Below are positions 27,253 to 36,609 of a DNA stretch of 64,000 nt, piece after piece; the first letter of the stretch is position 1; each line of letters begins with the position of its first letter. A program made the translations under genes and the position numbers. Origin of the DNA: Marinomonas spartinae (lineage in GTDB: Bacteria; Pseudomonadota; Gammaproteobacteria; Pseudomonadales; Marinomonadaceae). The notes under the pieces are model-generated. The model had not been told where the DNA came from, searched no databases, and saw only the letters and a list, made by a program, of their open reading frames with translations. Where the stretch lies: NCBI RefSeq assembly GCF_900089775.1, contig NZ_FLOB01000012.1, positions 42,637 through 106,636 on the forward strand. Direction: 5' to 3'.

Positions 27253-27922
27253 ATTTCAACCCTTTTTCTTTTAAACGAGGGCGCATTTCATAAATATCCA
27301 ATCCTAGCTCACCATTGGCCATACGAACGCGTTTAGCTTCTTCATTTGCCATACGCTTGCGTGCCAGCTCTAGCACTTGCGCTGCGCTTTCACGTCGAAC
27401 TACTACCACACCATCATCGTCTGCAACAATCACATCACCTGGGTTCACCAAGGCATCTGCACAAACCATAGGTACGTTGACCGAGCCAACGGTTTCTTTG
27501 ATCGTCCCTTCTGAAAAAATCGCTTTGGACCAAACGGGAAACTTCATTTGGCGCAAGTCTCGCGTGTCACGAACTCCACCTTCAATGATCAAACCCACCA
27601 CACCACGAGATTGTGCAGACGTCGCTAATAGGTCACCAAAAAAACCGTGATTAGACGGCGACGTTGGCGCGAATACCATGATGTCACCTTTTTGGCACTG
27701 CTCAATCGCAACATGCATCATCCAGTTATCCCCTGCTGCACCGGAAATAGTCACGGCTGATCCAGCTACTGACACATCCTGTTGAATGGGACGCATATAA
27801 TGGGCTAATAACCCCACTCGCCCTTGTGCTTCATGAATCGTCGCCACGCCACACTCAGCCAAACCGTCAATCACTTCTTGGTCTGCGCGTTCAATATGCT
27901 GTACTACAATATTATTCCGCAT
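27245..27922 (-). CDS. ligK: 4-carboxy-4-hydroxy-2-oxoadipate aldolase
   Basis: Metal-dependent class II aldolase of the RraA-like fold splitting 4-carboxy-4-hydroxy-2-oxoadipate into pyruvate and oxaloacetate, the final step of the pathway. The 225 residues contain [32 protein letters not shown], the [20 protein letters not shown] block, [16 protein letters not shown] (catalytic Arg and Asp) and [18 protein letters not shown] stands 5-8 nt before the ATG. The gene overlaps ligU by 8 bases and follows ligJ by 32 bp. Confidence 0.94.
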   Translation of the reverse strand: MRNNIVVQHIERADQEVIDGLAECGVATIHEAQGRVGLLAHYMRPIQQDVSVAGSAVTISGAAGDNWMMHVAIEQCQKGDIMVFAPTSPSNHGFFGDLLATSAQSRGVVGLIIEGGVRDTRDLRQMKFPVWSKAIFSEGTIKETVGSVNVPMVCADALVNPGDVIVADDDGVVVVRRESAAQVLELARKRMANEEAKRVRMANGELGLDIYEMRPRLKEKGLKYV

Positions 27923-27954
27923 GATCTTCTCCTCATCTATTCAGGTTACGATGA

Positions 27955-28968
27955 CTAGCCATTGATTTTTAAACGGCTATAGACGCGACGCGCATTGCCT
28001 TCGAAAATTTCTTGTTTCTGCGCCGCACTTAGCACTGTATTGTTATCAATATAACGCTTTGTATCGTCATAATAATGACCACTTTCTGGGTCAATACCAC
28101 GCACCGCACCGATCATTTCTGAAGCGAACAGAATATTTTTCGTTGGAATAATATCTAATAAAAGGTCGATGCCACGTTGATGGTACACACAGGTATCAAA
28201 GTAGATGTTATTCAACACACGTTCAGCTAGATCAAACCCTTTGTCCTGTGCCATACCACGGAAGCGCCCCCAGTGATAAGGCACCGCACCGCCACCATGT
28301 GGAATAATAACTTTTAGATCTGGAAAGTCCTTGAAAACATCCGACATCATTAGCTGTTGGAAACCCGTAGTATCCGCCCCTAAATAGTGAGAGCCTGTAG
28401 TGTGAAAGCAATCATTACAAGCAGCACTGACGTGGATCATCGCTGGAATATCATATTCACACATTTTTTCGTAGATAGGATAAAAGGAGCGATCGGCTAA
28501 GGACTTATCTTGCCAATAACCGCCACTTGGATCTGGGTTCAAGTTGATACCGATAAAGCCCATTTGCTCTACCGTACGGACAATTTCACCGACCGACTTG
28601 GCAGGATCTACTCCCGGAGACTGAGGCAATTGTGCCACCGGTGCAAAGTTATCAGGAAACAGATCACAAACTCGACGAATTAAATCGTTTTGATGCTCAG
28701 TCCAATATTGACTGGTGTATTCATTACCAATGTGATGGCCCATCCAGCTAGCACGCGGTGAAAAAATCGTCAGATCTGTGCCGCGCTCTTTTTGCAAGCG
28801 AAGCTGATTATTAATGATACTCTCACGGATCTCATCGTCAGAGACGACCACCTTACCCTTTTCGCCAACAAAAGCCGGATCTTTCGCAACTTGCTCTTTT
28901 TGCTTATCTCGATAAGCACCAACGCCTGGTGGTGTGGTGGTGTAGTGTCCATGGCAATCTATAATCAT
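27955..28968 (-). CDS. ligJ: 4-oxalomesaconate hydratase
   Basis: Amidohydrolase-superfamily zinc enzyme adding water to the tautomerised oxalomesaconate to form 4-carboxy-4-hydroxy-2-oxoadipate. From the ATG at 28968 the product is 337 residues starting MIIDCHGHYTT with the metal-binding HxH. Later blocks are GINLNPDPSGGYW, IHVSAACNDCFHTTGSHYLG, VIIPHGGGAVPYHWGRF and ILFASEMIGAVRGIDP. The frame extends to 29040, but AGAAGAG before 28968 and the HxH position favour the shorter form. It is the first gene of ligJKUIAB; its promoter must lie in 28969-29215. Confidence 0.93.
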   Translation of the reverse strand: MIIDCHGHYTTTPPGVGAYRDKQKEQVAKDPAFVGEKGKVVVSDDEIRESIINNQLRLQKERGTDLTIFSPRASWMGHHIGNEYTSQYWTEHQNDLIRRVCDLFPDNFAPVAQLPQSPGVDPAKSVGEIVRTVEQMGFIGINLNPDPSGGYWQDKSLADRSFYPIYEKMCEYDIPAMIHVSAACNDCFHTTGSHYLGADTTGFQQLMMSDVFKDFPDLKVIIPHGGGAVPYHWGRFRGMAQDKGFDLAERVLNNIYFDTCVYHQRGIDLLLDIIPTKNILFASEMIGAVRGIDPESGHYYDDTKRYIDNNTVLSAAQKQEIFEGNARRVYSRLKING

Positions 28969-29215
28969 GCTACTCTTCTCTTTTCTTATATTAAGATAAC
29001 AAGCATTGATACAGGGTGAAGAAAGCATACTTTCAGCCATTTAAAACCAATGCATAACTTAAGAAGAGTATTTCGCTCTGGAGGCCCTTTGGCTATTTCA
29101 ATTTGAACACAACGGTATTGCATTTTGATATAGTGTTAACTTGCGTTTTTCTAATACTGAGCGGGCTACGTATGGGGCCTACCAAAAGTCACTGTACACC
29201 CTCACCATCAGGCAT

Positions 29216-29246
29216 AAAAAAACCGCTTACTCATGAAGCGGTTTTT
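29216..29246 (-). terminator. Bidirectional-type terminator after the peroxiredoxin gene
   Basis: AAAAAACCGCTT (to 29228) pairs with AAGCGGTTTTT (29236-29246) around a 7-nt loop, with A- and T-runs on both sides. It lies 49 bp beyond the stop of the minus-strand peroxiredoxin gene and upstream of ligJ, isolating the lig promoter from upstream transcription. Confidence 0.88.
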
Positions 29247-29294
29247 CCAGCACTTTGAATAACATAGACGTATCTATCGCCCTAAAGCACTCAC

Positions 29295-29774
29295 TTACAA
29301 CTGAGACAATACGTACTCAGCAGAGCTTACTTTATACTCACCTGGTTCATCCAACCAAAGCTGTTGCACAATACCGTTGTCCACTAACATGGCATATCGA
29401 CGACTACGAATACCCATTTTCGCGGATGAAATATCCAATTCTAAGCCCATTGAGCAAGTCAGCTCAGCCAAGCCATCTGCTGCCATTACCAAATACTCAG
29501 CATTATTCGCTTTTCCCCAAGCGTTCATCACAAACACGTCGTTTACAGAAAGGCAAACAATCTCATCAATGCCTTTTTCTTTTATTGCCTCGTAATGCAC
29601 CACATAACCTGGCAAATGACTAGCACTACAGGTAGGAGTAAACGCACCAGGGACAGCAAACATCAGGACTCTTTTTCCTGAAAAAAACTCTGTCACATCC
29701 ACATTCTCTGGACCTTCTTGGCCCATTACTTGGAACTGGCCATGGGGTAACATATCACCAACTTGAATTGCCAT
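29295..29774 (-). CDS. Peroxiredoxin, Prx5 type
   Basis: A 159-residue thiol peroxidase for peroxides. The peroxidatic Cys is in FAVPGAFTPTCSASHLPG, with the conserved Thr-x-x-Cys and Pro; a second Cys in ELTCSMGLELDIS lies where Prx5 proteins place their resolving or non-catalytic cysteine. RSRRYAMLVDNGIVQQLW carries the catalytic Arg. GGAG lies 6 nt before the ATG at 29774, so the four-codon extension from 29786 is rejected. It is a single gene with its own terminator. Confidence 0.92.
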   Translation of the reverse strand: MAIQVGDMLPHGQFQVMGQEGPENVDVTEFFSGKRVLMFAVPGAFTPTCSASHLPGYVVHYEAIKEKGIDEIVCLSVNDVFVMNAWGKANNAEYLVMAADGLAELTCSMGLELDISSAKMGIRSRRYAMLVDNGIVQQLWLDEPGEYKVSSAEYVLSQL

Positions 29775-29917
29775 ACTTTTCTCCACAAAGAATTAATGAA
29801 CGTTATCCTACAACAAATAAATAGCAAATCGTATGACACCACACCAGTAAAATCTTTCCATTCCTTGGTAAGCGTCAAAGTTTTCGGTAAATGAGAACAA
29901 TCCGCCGCGAAGTCGAA

Positions 29918-31897
29918 TTACGGCTCGATTTTAAACTGAGCCAATAACTGCTTGGTATTAGACGATAAATCAAACAATTGCTCACTGTCTTTCTCGCTTA
30001 AGTCCGCGCTCTTAGTCGCCTCCTCAGACATCGCTGAGATTTCATGCACACTTTTATTAATGTCTTGTGCGACTAACGATTGCTGCTCCGCAGCCGTCGC
30101 AATTTGCGTACTCAAGTCACGCACCTCAACCATACGTGTTTGTAGGGTATCCAGCGCTTCACCAACCATTCGTGTCTCTTTCACACTAGAGTAGGCTTTA
30201 TCCTTGCTTTCTTGCATGGCGGCTACTGTTTTCGACACTCCCCCCTGCAGCAAGCTAATCACACTTTGGATCTCTTCCGTTGATGTGTGAGTACGGTTTG
30301 CCAGAGAGCGAACCTCATCAGCCACAACCGCAAAGCCTCTCCCTTGCTCTCCCGCTCGCGCCGCCTCAATAGCAGCATTCAACGCTAATAAGTTGGTTTG
30401 TTCTGCAATGTCTTGAATGACCTCTAAAATCTTTCCAATGTTTTTCGAATGCTCATCCAACTCATTAACCACGCCTTCGGATGACTCCAATTGCGCCACC
30501 AGCTGCTCAACTTCATGAATATTTGAACTCATATTGTTACGACTTTCGACTGCCAGCGTATCCACTTCTTGCACTTGGTTTAGGGTAATTTCAGCATTTT
30601 TCGCGACATCCTGAACCGTCGCTAACATCTCGGTCATTGCCGTTGCAATATTGGATGAGCGATCACTTTGCGTATTCATCAACATCTTCGTTTCGCTGGC
30701 AATACGCACATTTCGCTCCGCTGAGTCAGCCACATCGTTTGCTGCTTTATTAACATCTTGCATCACACTTTGCAGTTTCGTCACTAACTGGTTAACCCAA
30801 CGAGATAGTTCCCCAAACTCATCCTTACTCGATACCTGACTACGTTGCGTAAAGTCTCCATCTGATATTTTCCCTAGTACCAACATAACACTAGCCAATG
30901 GCTTACGAATACTACGGCTTACCCATAGGGTGATCAGAACCGCAATCAGCACTGACACTAACACGACAACTGCCATAAACAATTTAGAGAAGTAAGCCGC
31001 CTGCTTGGCAGAGTCTTTCGCCGCTTCACGCAGCTGCTCCGTCATATCAATGGTTTGTTTCGATAACCCGCTGATCACGTCCATCTTGTCCACCAGCTTA
31101 CTGGCAATACTTTCGGATTGTTGGTCTAGGCTGATGAAGTGATAATAATTCTCCACAACACTATCGTCGCCTAGCACTTCTTGTTTCACTTGCTTAACGG
31201 AATCACTGCTATCACTATCATCCAAATAGGTAAGGTTCTGCCCCATGCTAGAGAAGTTTTTCGCCATAGTTTGTTTCAGCGCCAACATATTTTTTAGATT
31301 GGTTGAATCAAAATAATCACTAATAGACGCCTTTAAACTTTCAAACTGATCAATCAAATAAGAGGCGGCAAAGCCTTTTTGCTCATTTGGGTGATTCTTT
31401 TTGATTGTATTCAGGTTATCTAACAAATAGGAAATATCATCTTTTAAATCAAACTTTCCATCAGGAATTTTCGCTTGTAATTTCAACATGCGTTCGTGAT
31501 TTTTAAACGCCATATCAGTGAACTGATAAAAGGCAGCCACTTCCACTTTTGATTGTTTTAATATATTGACTAGATTAGGATAATCTTGTACCTGTTCCGA
31601 GGTACTGTTGAATAACGTTTGAATTTTCTTCTTACTGTCTTCAAACGACGTCTTTAGTTGCTTTAAAGTCTTAGGTGAACGACTCAACAAATATTGCAGA
31701 ACCGTGGTATCGGCTTTGGCAAGATTTTGGTTTATTTGATTGCTTATTTTATTGATGTTAGCAATATTGCCTGTTGCTTGTTCTAGCCCACTCTCAACCT
31801 TCTCCAACCCTATGAAACCCGCTGTTGCCACAATTAATAGTAGGGCTAACAATCCACCAAAGCCTACTAAGATCCTTTGAATAACAGATAACGACAT
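29918..31897 (-). CDS. Methyl-accepting chemotaxis protein, membrane type
   Basis: A 659-residue chemoreceptor. An N-terminal helix (about 8-30, [22 protein letters not shown]) and a second at about 305-328 ([20 protein letters not shown]) flank a periplasmic domain of about 270 residues rich in helices, probably a long four-helix-type sensor. A HAMP domain ([24 protein letters not shown]) and the signalling tip [37 protein letters not shown] follow. AGAGG precedes the ATG. The ligand is unknown; its place near aromatic catabolism genes may be coincidental. Confidence 0.94.
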   Translation of the reverse strand: MSLSVIQRILVGFGGLLALLLIVATAGFIGLEKVESGLEQATGNIANINKISNQINQNLAKADTTVLQYLLSRSPKTLKQLKTSFEDSKKKIQTLFNSTSEQVQDYPNLVNILKQSKVEVAAFYQFTDMAFKNHERMLKLQAKIPDGKFDLKDDISYLLDNLNTIKKNHPNEQKGFAASYLIDQFESLKASISDYFDSTNLKNMLALKQTMAKNFSSMGQNLTYLDDSDSSDSVKQVKQEVLGDDSVVENYYHFISLDQQSESIASKLVDKMDVISGLSKQTIDMTEQLREAAKDSAKQAAYFSKLFMAVVVLVSVLIAVLITLWVSRSIRKPLASVMLVLGKISDGDFTQRSQVSSKDEFGELSRWVNQLVTKLQSVMQDVNKAANDVADSAERNVRIASETKMLMNTQSDRSSNIATAMTEMLATVQDVAKNAEITLNQVQEVDTLAVESRNNMSSNIHEVEQLVAQLESSEGVVNELDEHSKNIGKILEVIQDIAEQTNLLALNAAIEAARAGEQGRGFAVVADEVRSLANRTHTSTEEIQSVISLLQGGVSKTVAAMQESKDKAYSSVKETRMVGEALDTLQTRMVEVRDLSTQIATAAEQQSLVAQDINKSVHEISAMSEEATKSADLSEKDSEQLFDLSSNTKQLLAQFKIEP

Positions 31898-32139
31898 AAT
31901 TGACCTCTAAGCATTTATATGGATGTGTCATTTTCTCAAGGAAGTGAGATAAAATTGACTCATTGGTGATGTTTTGTCAACGGCATTTTACACTATGTAT
32001 TCTTATGTAATAAAGAAGAAAAAATACCTTATCCAAGCCGCTAACATCAGACGAATACAGTAAGTAGTGATAAATTTCATTCAACCTTTCAATCTGCTAA
32101 ATTGAGCTCTTAATCACGAGGTAATATGGCAAGAATATT

Positions 32140-33567
32140 ATGGAACATTCCTTATATGAGAAAATTGCGACTCAGGTGGAAAAACAGATCCATAATGGCA
32201 TTTTCTTACCAGGGAAAAAAATACCGTCGGTTCGTAAATTAAGTAAACAACTCAATGTCAGTGTCGCCACCGTACTGCAAGCCTATAGTCTGTTAGAAGA
32301 TCGAGGAATCATTAAAGCCCGTCCACAAAAAGGCTATTTTGTTCAGGATCACATTCCCCCGAAACAATCCAGCAACAGCAATATAGTAAAGCCCATTGAA
32401 AACGATGGCAGCATACATACTTTGCTACGTCGCTTATTACACGCCTCGCAAAGGCCTGACATTGTTCAGTTTGCAGCGGCCATACCGCAATCCCCATTTT
32501 TGCCCATTCGACAATTGCAACGTTCCGTTGGACGCCTGATGCGCTTAGAGCCCGAAATTTGTGCTGCCTACGCATTTACGCCAGGATCATTGAGTTTACG
32601 TCGTCAAATTGCCATTCGCATGCTTGATACAGGATGCCAACTGCAACCAGACGATATTACCATTACCATGGGCTGTCAGAATGGCTTAATGCTGTCGCTA
32701 CAGGCCATTGCAAAAGCAGGCGATACCATTGCGATTGAAAGTCCCACTTATCATGGCGTTCTCCAAGTCATTGAAGTGCTACAAATGAAAGCCATTGAAA
32801 TCCCTTGTGATAGCCAACACGGTATCAATCTCAATGTGTTAGAACAAACCCTTAAACAGTGGCCAATCAAAGCTTGCATTGTCACACCCGATAACCAAAA
32901 CCCAACTGGTGCCACTCTCAATCACATTGCACGCCAACATCTATTAACACTGGCAACCAGACATCAATTCACCCTAATAGAGGACGATGTCTACGGGGAG
33001 TTGAACTACAATCATCGCAGAGAGCATGCCCTCAAAGCCGACGATCAAACGAACTCTATCATTTATTGCAGTTCTTTCTCTAAAAGCATAGCGCCAGGCT
33101 TTCGTGTTGGCTGGATCGTAGCAGGGAAACACCAAGCACAAATCGAACACCTTGCTTATATTCAATCACTCGCCGTACCAACACTCACACAAACAGCCAT
33201 TACCAATTTTTTAGAAAATGGTGCCTACGATCGACACTTAAGAAGAACCCGAGCTGCTTATCATGACAACCTGATTCGCTACCAAGCCATCATCTCACAA
33301 CATTTCCCAACCGGAACCAGTACCTCAACACCAACTGGCGGCTTCTTACTTTGGGTGACACTGCCCTCTGATATCGATGCCATGGCTCTGCACACACAAG
33401 CATTGAATATTGGCATTGGCATACTCCCTGGAGTGGCATTTAGCTTGACCAATCAGTATCCACACCACTTTCGTATCAACTATGCACTCACATGGGACAC
33501 CAAAACTCAGGACGCCTTGAAGCAATTAGGGAAACTAGCCTGCCAACAAGTACCAAATGGATACTAG
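32140..33567 (+). CDS. MocR/PdxR-type regulator (GntR domain plus aminotransferase domain)
   Basis: A 475-residue fusion of an N-terminal GntR winged helix (residues 3-75, KIPSVRKLSKQLNVSVATVLQAYSLLEDRG) and a fold-type I aminotransferase domain. The latter has the conserved TMGCQNGLMLSLQAIAKAGD, ESPTYHGVLQV, PDNQNPTGATL and the PLP-binding Lys in CSSFSKSIAPGFRVGWI. Such proteins use PLP or an amino-acid aldimine as effector, and usually regulate a neighbouring gene. No divergent amino-acid gene is adjacent here, so the target is unclear. The ribosome-binding site is weak. Confidence 0.9.
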   Translation: MEHSLYEKIATQVEKQIHNGIFLPGKKIPSVRKLSKQLNVSVATVLQAYSLLEDRGIIKARPQKGYFVQDHIPPKQSSNSNIVKPIENDGSIHTLLRRLLHASQRPDIVQFAAAIPQSPFLPIRQLQRSVGRLMRLEPEICAAYAFTPGSLSLRRQIAIRMLDTGCQLQPDDITITMGCQNGLMLSLQAIAKAGDTIAIESPTYHGVLQVIEVLQMKAIEIPCDSQHGINLNVLEQTLKQWPIKACIVTPDNQNPTGATLNHIARQHLLTLATRHQFTLIEDDVYGELNYNHRREHALKADDQTNSIIYCSSFSKSIAPGFRVGWIVAGKHQAQIEHLAYIQSLAVPTLTQTAITNFLENGAYDRHLRRTRAAYHDNLIRYQAIISQHFPTGTSTSTPTGGFLLWVTLPSDIDAMALHTQALNIGIGILPGVAFSLTNQYPHHFRINYALTWDTKTQDALKQLGKLACQQVPNGY

Positions 33568-33882
33568 ACGGAGCACACATACTGCCATCTCCTCTCAATA
33601 CAGGTGGATTCGCCCTATTCAAGTACCAAGCAGATATTGAGCTCTTTTACATATTTACAATAAATTTACTTATTTTTATCAGGTAAACAGAGAAAAATAA
33701 CATAGCCTTTAAATTAGTGGAGCAGCAAATCTTTCTATATAAGTTAAGTTTATGAATATAGAATCTGCTATCTTAAAATTCGTCTGTACAGCGAGAACAA
33801 AAAGCGTACAATTCGCGTAATTTTTAAACTCCCTGACCTTTTGGTCGATAACAAGATTATCTGAATAAGCTGGCTCGTTGCG
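33568..33882 (+). other. Intergenic region without recognised features
   Basis: A 315-bp AT-rich stretch between the MocR-type gene and the next small gene. I see no gene with a ribosome-binding site, no convincing terminator, and no repeat. It presumably holds the end of the MocR transcript and the promoter of the next gene. Confidence 0.4.
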
Positions 33883-34293
33883 ATGGAATTTGTTGCACAC
33901 CCGAAAGATCTACCTTTAGAGATCACTCTTATTGAGGATCAGCCCTTTCCTGTCACCACAGAAGAGAAGCTAGGATTTGTCGGTATAACCTGTCTTGCCT
34001 CTCAGTATTATGAGTGTGGCCGGTCTGTGCGCGTCACTCTAGAAGAAATTGACCCTAATTTTTGCGTAACAGGTCGTATCGTGTGGTGTGATCGTGAAGT
34101 GGGGGAATACCGTGTCGCCATTGAATTCCCCATTAAAGACGAGTGTTATTGCGTACGCATGGTAGAGCAGCTGTCTCAGATAGAGCATTATCGTCGTCAG
34201 GCAAAAACCCAAGGTAGACGACTTAATTACAACGAAGCCGCAGCGGAATGGATCCAGAAATTTGCTGCTAGCTTCCCATCATTCACTGCCTAA
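33883..34293 (+). CDS. Conserved hypothetical protein, possibly PilZ-like
   Basis: A 136-residue soluble protein. The middle region (VGITCLASQYYECGRSVRVTLEEIDPNFCVTGRIVWCDREVGEYRVAIEF) resembles the six-stranded PilZ beta-barrel in layout, with the terminal GRIVWC...YRVAIEF strands typical of PilZ. The c-di-GMP motifs RxxxR and D/NxSxxG are not present, so if it is PilZ it is a degenerate, non-binding type. The C-terminus is helical (MVEQLSQIEHYRRQA). It is followed 41 bp later by the DUF501-like gene. Family assignment is tentative. Confidence 0.6.
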   Translation: MEFVAHPKDLPLEITLIEDQPFPVTTEEKLGFVGITCLASQYYECGRSVRVTLEEIDPNFCVTGRIVWCDREVGEYRVAIEFPIKDECYCVRMVEQLSQIEHYRRQAKTQGRRLNYNEAAAEWIQKFAASFPSFTA

Positions 34294-34333
34294 TATAGGC
34301 ACTTTCGCTATTTATCGCTATCCATTTACCCCT

Positions 34334-34849
34334 ATGACAAACACTCTTTCCCAGCAAGATATTGACATTATTACCAACCAGCTTGGCCGCTCACCTAGCG
34401 GTATTAAAGCCATCGCCCATTATTCTCCGAGTGGCATTCCCCAAGTCCTTGAAATGGAAACTTGGGTGTTTGACCAGCCGTTTCCCACCCTATACTGGCT
34501 ATCAAGCAAGGCCATAGACAAAGCCCTAGCAAAAATAGAGAGCCAAGGCGTGGTGAAAGAATTAGAACAACGCATTAAAGAAGATGACATGTTACTTGAA
34601 GCGTATCACCAGTCCCATCAAGATTATATTACCCGTCGCTGGGCAGTGATGAGCCCAGATCACAAAGCGATCATCGAGAAAAAGGGCTTCAAACCCCTGT
34701 TTGAAAAATTAGGTATTGGTGGGATTGCTAATTGGGACCAAGTACGCTGCTTACACATGCAATATGCTCACCACTTAGCGGGAAATAACGTGATTGGCCG
34801 CATTTTAGATGACGAATATAATATTCGAGCCATCGCCGACGCTGAATAA
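34334..34849 (+). CDS. DUF501 family protein
   Basis: A 171-residue protein from the ATG at 34334 (MTNTLSQQDIDIITNQLGRSP). The opening, GRSPSGIKAIAHYSPSGIPQVLEMETWVF and FPTLYWLSSKAIDKALAKIES, is the pattern I associate with DUF501, a family of unknown function; the C-terminus with VRCLHMQYAHHLAGNNVIGR is also conserved. The frame opens at 34262, overlapping the upstream gene, but the sequence before 34334 does not look conserved. The ribosome-binding site is poor. A terminator follows at 34901. Confidence 0.75.
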   Translation: MTNTLSQQDIDIITNQLGRSPSGIKAIAHYSPSGIPQVLEMETWVFDQPFPTLYWLSSKAIDKALAKIESQGVVKELEQRIKEDDMLLEAYHQSHQDYITRRWAVMSPDHKAIIEKKGFKPLFEKLGIGGIANWDQVRCLHMQYAHHLAGNNVIGRILDDEYNIRAIADAE

Positions 34850-34900
34850 CGCCTTATATTAATATACGGCCTTCCCTAACAAACTGCCGTAAAACACATA

Positions 34901-34926
34901 AAAAAGCCGCTTAGGCGGTTTTTTTT
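34901..34926. terminator. Terminator between convergent genes
   Basis: AAAAAGCCGC (34901-34910) pairs with GCGGTTTTTT (from 34915) around TTAG, with A-run and T-run on either side. It can serve both the DUF501 gene and the convergent small gene at 34943. Confidence 0.85.
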
Positions 34927-34942
34927 ACCCCATGTTTAGACT

Positions 34943-35236
34943 CTAGTTTTTCAGTTGTACCAATGCCTCTCTAAGTTCGTCTGGCGTTGACACCTCTGGC
35001 AACACGGCACGGATTCGATTAAATGCATTCATCGCTACAGCAGGACGCTGGGCATAAGTCGTTAACGCCCCCCCCGTCCAACCGGCCAATTTTACCATTT
35101 CATTTTTAAATGCATTGCCACTCACACCATGCCCTCCTAATTCCATAAGCGAGTCTTCTATCTGCAAATAGCTAGGACGCTCACCGCCAAATTTCATAAA
35201 ATCATCTTGCTGCACTTCGGCGAATTGTTTTGACAT
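34943..35236 (-). CDS. Small hypothetical protein
   Basis: A 97-residue soluble protein that I do not recognise. It starts MSKQFAEVQQDDFMKFGG and ends STPDELREALVQLKN. It has a glycine-rich centre (MELGGHGVSGNAFKNEMVKLAGWTGGAL) and no hydrophobic segment or signal peptide. AAAGGA lies 10 nt before the ATG and a good terminator follows it, both supporting a real gene. It is transcribed as a single gene away from glpR. Confidence 0.65.
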   Translation of the reverse strand: MSKQFAEVQQDDFMKFGGERPSYLQIEDSLMELGGHGVSGNAFKNEMVKLAGWTGGALTTYAQRPAVAMNAFNRIRAVLPEVSTPDELREALVQLKN

Positions 35237-35554
35237 CGTTGTAAAATCCTTTAGTAAGAAACTTAATCAATCTTTAACTTAGTCATAAGTAGAGAGGGAC
35301 ACAAGGAGTTGGCTGTTTCAAATCGTAAAAAAGATGGTATCTGTCTCATTGGAGGGACAATACACCTTCGTAAGAGAGAGCAACTTCTCTTATCCATTCA
35401 TGCAACTTTCCTTATAAATTCATGAAAGAACACACAAAATCCACTTATTAGTGCGCATTTTTTGCTATTGTTAACCTCCATAGTCAACGACAACGATCAA
35501 CATCAATATGTCTTGCCCAGCAAGCAAGTGGCTTTTTATAAGGAGAAAGCGTCA
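35237..35554 (+). other. Intergenic region upstream of glpR
   Basis: A 318-bp divergent region between the small hypothetical gene and glpR. It holds AAGGAG at 35540-35545 before glpR and the AAAGGA of the minus-strand gene. Two ATTCATG copies lie near 35400-35425. No GlpR-type palindrome as good as the one before glpD is visible. Confidence 0.45.
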
Positions 35555-36328
35555 ATGGCCCAACAAACTCGCCAAGATAAAATCGTCGCTCTAGCAAAAG
35601 AAAAAGGCTATGTCACGATTGATGAATTGGCCAGTCATTTTAACGTTACTCCACAAACGATTCGCAGAGACATTAATGTATTAGCTCAATCCGAACGAAT
35701 TCGTCGTCACCACGGCGGCGCCAGTTATGACTCCAGTACGACGAACGTTGCCTACGCCACACGGCAAATCCTACAACACTCTGCTAAAGAGCAAATAGCT
35801 AATCGTATTGCGGCAGAAATTCCTAACAACGCTTCCCTTTTTATAAATATTGGCACCACAACAGAAACCGTTGCTCGTGCTCTATTGAAACATCAAGGCT
35901 TGCAAATCATCACGAATAACATCAATGTCGCCACCATACTAAGCGGCAAAGAAGACTTTACCGTCATTATCGCAGGGGGCAGAGTCCGCTCACGAGATGG
36001 GGGAATAATGGGAGAAGCCACCATTGACTTTATCAATCAATTTAGAGTGGATTACGGCATCATTGGTATCAGTGGTATTGATGTTAACGATGGCTCCCTA
36101 TTGGATTATGATTATCAAGAAGTACGAGTAGCTCAAAGCATCATCGCCAATTCACGTCATGTTTTTTTAGCCGCCGACGCCAATAAATTCGGTCGTAATG
36201 CCATGGTGAGATTGGGCAGCCTCACCCAAGTTGATAGATTGTTCACCAATGAACAACCACCCAAAAGTCTACTCACCATTATGAAAGCCCACAAAGTCCG
36301 TTTGGAGCTTTGCACAACGCAGGAATAG
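35555..36328 (+). CDS. glpR: Glycerol-3-phosphate regulon repressor, DeoR family
   Basis: Represses glycerol-3-phosphate genes until glycerol-3-phosphate binds. The 257 residues have an N-terminal DeoR winged helix (QDKIVALAKEKGYVTIDELASHF, VTPQTIRRDINVLAQSERIRRHHGGAS) and a DeoR sensor domain (FINIGTTTETVARALL, TNNINVATIL, AGGRVRSRDGGIMGEATIDFI, GISGIDVNDGSLLDYDYQEV). AAGGAG is 9 nt before the ATG at 35555; the frame opens at 35462 without signals. glpD follows with a GlpR-type operator between the two, matching the known glpR-glpD linkage. Confidence 0.94.
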   Translation: MAQQTRQDKIVALAKEKGYVTIDELASHFNVTPQTIRRDINVLAQSERIRRHHGGASYDSSTTNVAYATRQILQHSAKEQIANRIAAEIPNNASLFINIGTTTETVARALLKHQGLQIITNNINVATILSGKEDFTVIIAGGRVRSRDGGIMGEATIDFINQFRVDYGIIGISGIDVNDGSLLDYDYQEVRVAQSIIANSRHVFLAADANKFGRNAMVRLGSLTQVDRLFTNEQPPKSLLTIMKAHKVRLELCTTQE

Positions 36329-36461
36329 TGGCTCAATCAAAAACCTTCCAACCTTATTCAGATGTAGGGTGTATCAATCGACTTCTAAGCACCTTACATC
36401 AGTGCTCCCTGAACATACTCAAGCAGTGTGTGTTTTTTCATCAGATTTTAATATTCAAGCC

Positions 36462-36490
36462 TTGTCATTAATGATCATGAGGTCTATCAT
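36462..36490 (+). promoter_or_regulatory. Sigma-70-type promoter of glpD
   Basis: TTGTCA (36462-36467) and TATCAT (36485-36490) are separated by the ideal 17 bp. The predicted start point falls at about 36497, next to the GlpR operator at 36501-36518, so repressor binding would block the start of transcription. This leaves a leader of about 110 nt before glpD. Confidence 0.65.
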
Positions 36491-36500
36491 GGGGTTTAAA

Positions 36501-36518
36501 ATGTTCGTTTTCGAACAT
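36501..36518. promoter_or_regulatory. GlpR operator
   Basis: ATGTTCGTTTTCGAACAT is a perfect inverted repeat (ATGTTCG/CGAACAT, 4-bp centre) matching the ATGTTCG...CGAACAT form of known GlpR operators. It lies 92 bp before glpD and just downstream of the glpD promoter. A half-site-like ATATGAACAT follows near 36530. Confidence 0.85.
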
Positions 36519-36609
36519 GATTTACTTTCATATGAACATAAAAAAACAACAGACATGCCAAAACGAAAGCATGTCACTCAAAAACGAGCAAGGTTAAGCG
36601 GGGAGCACC

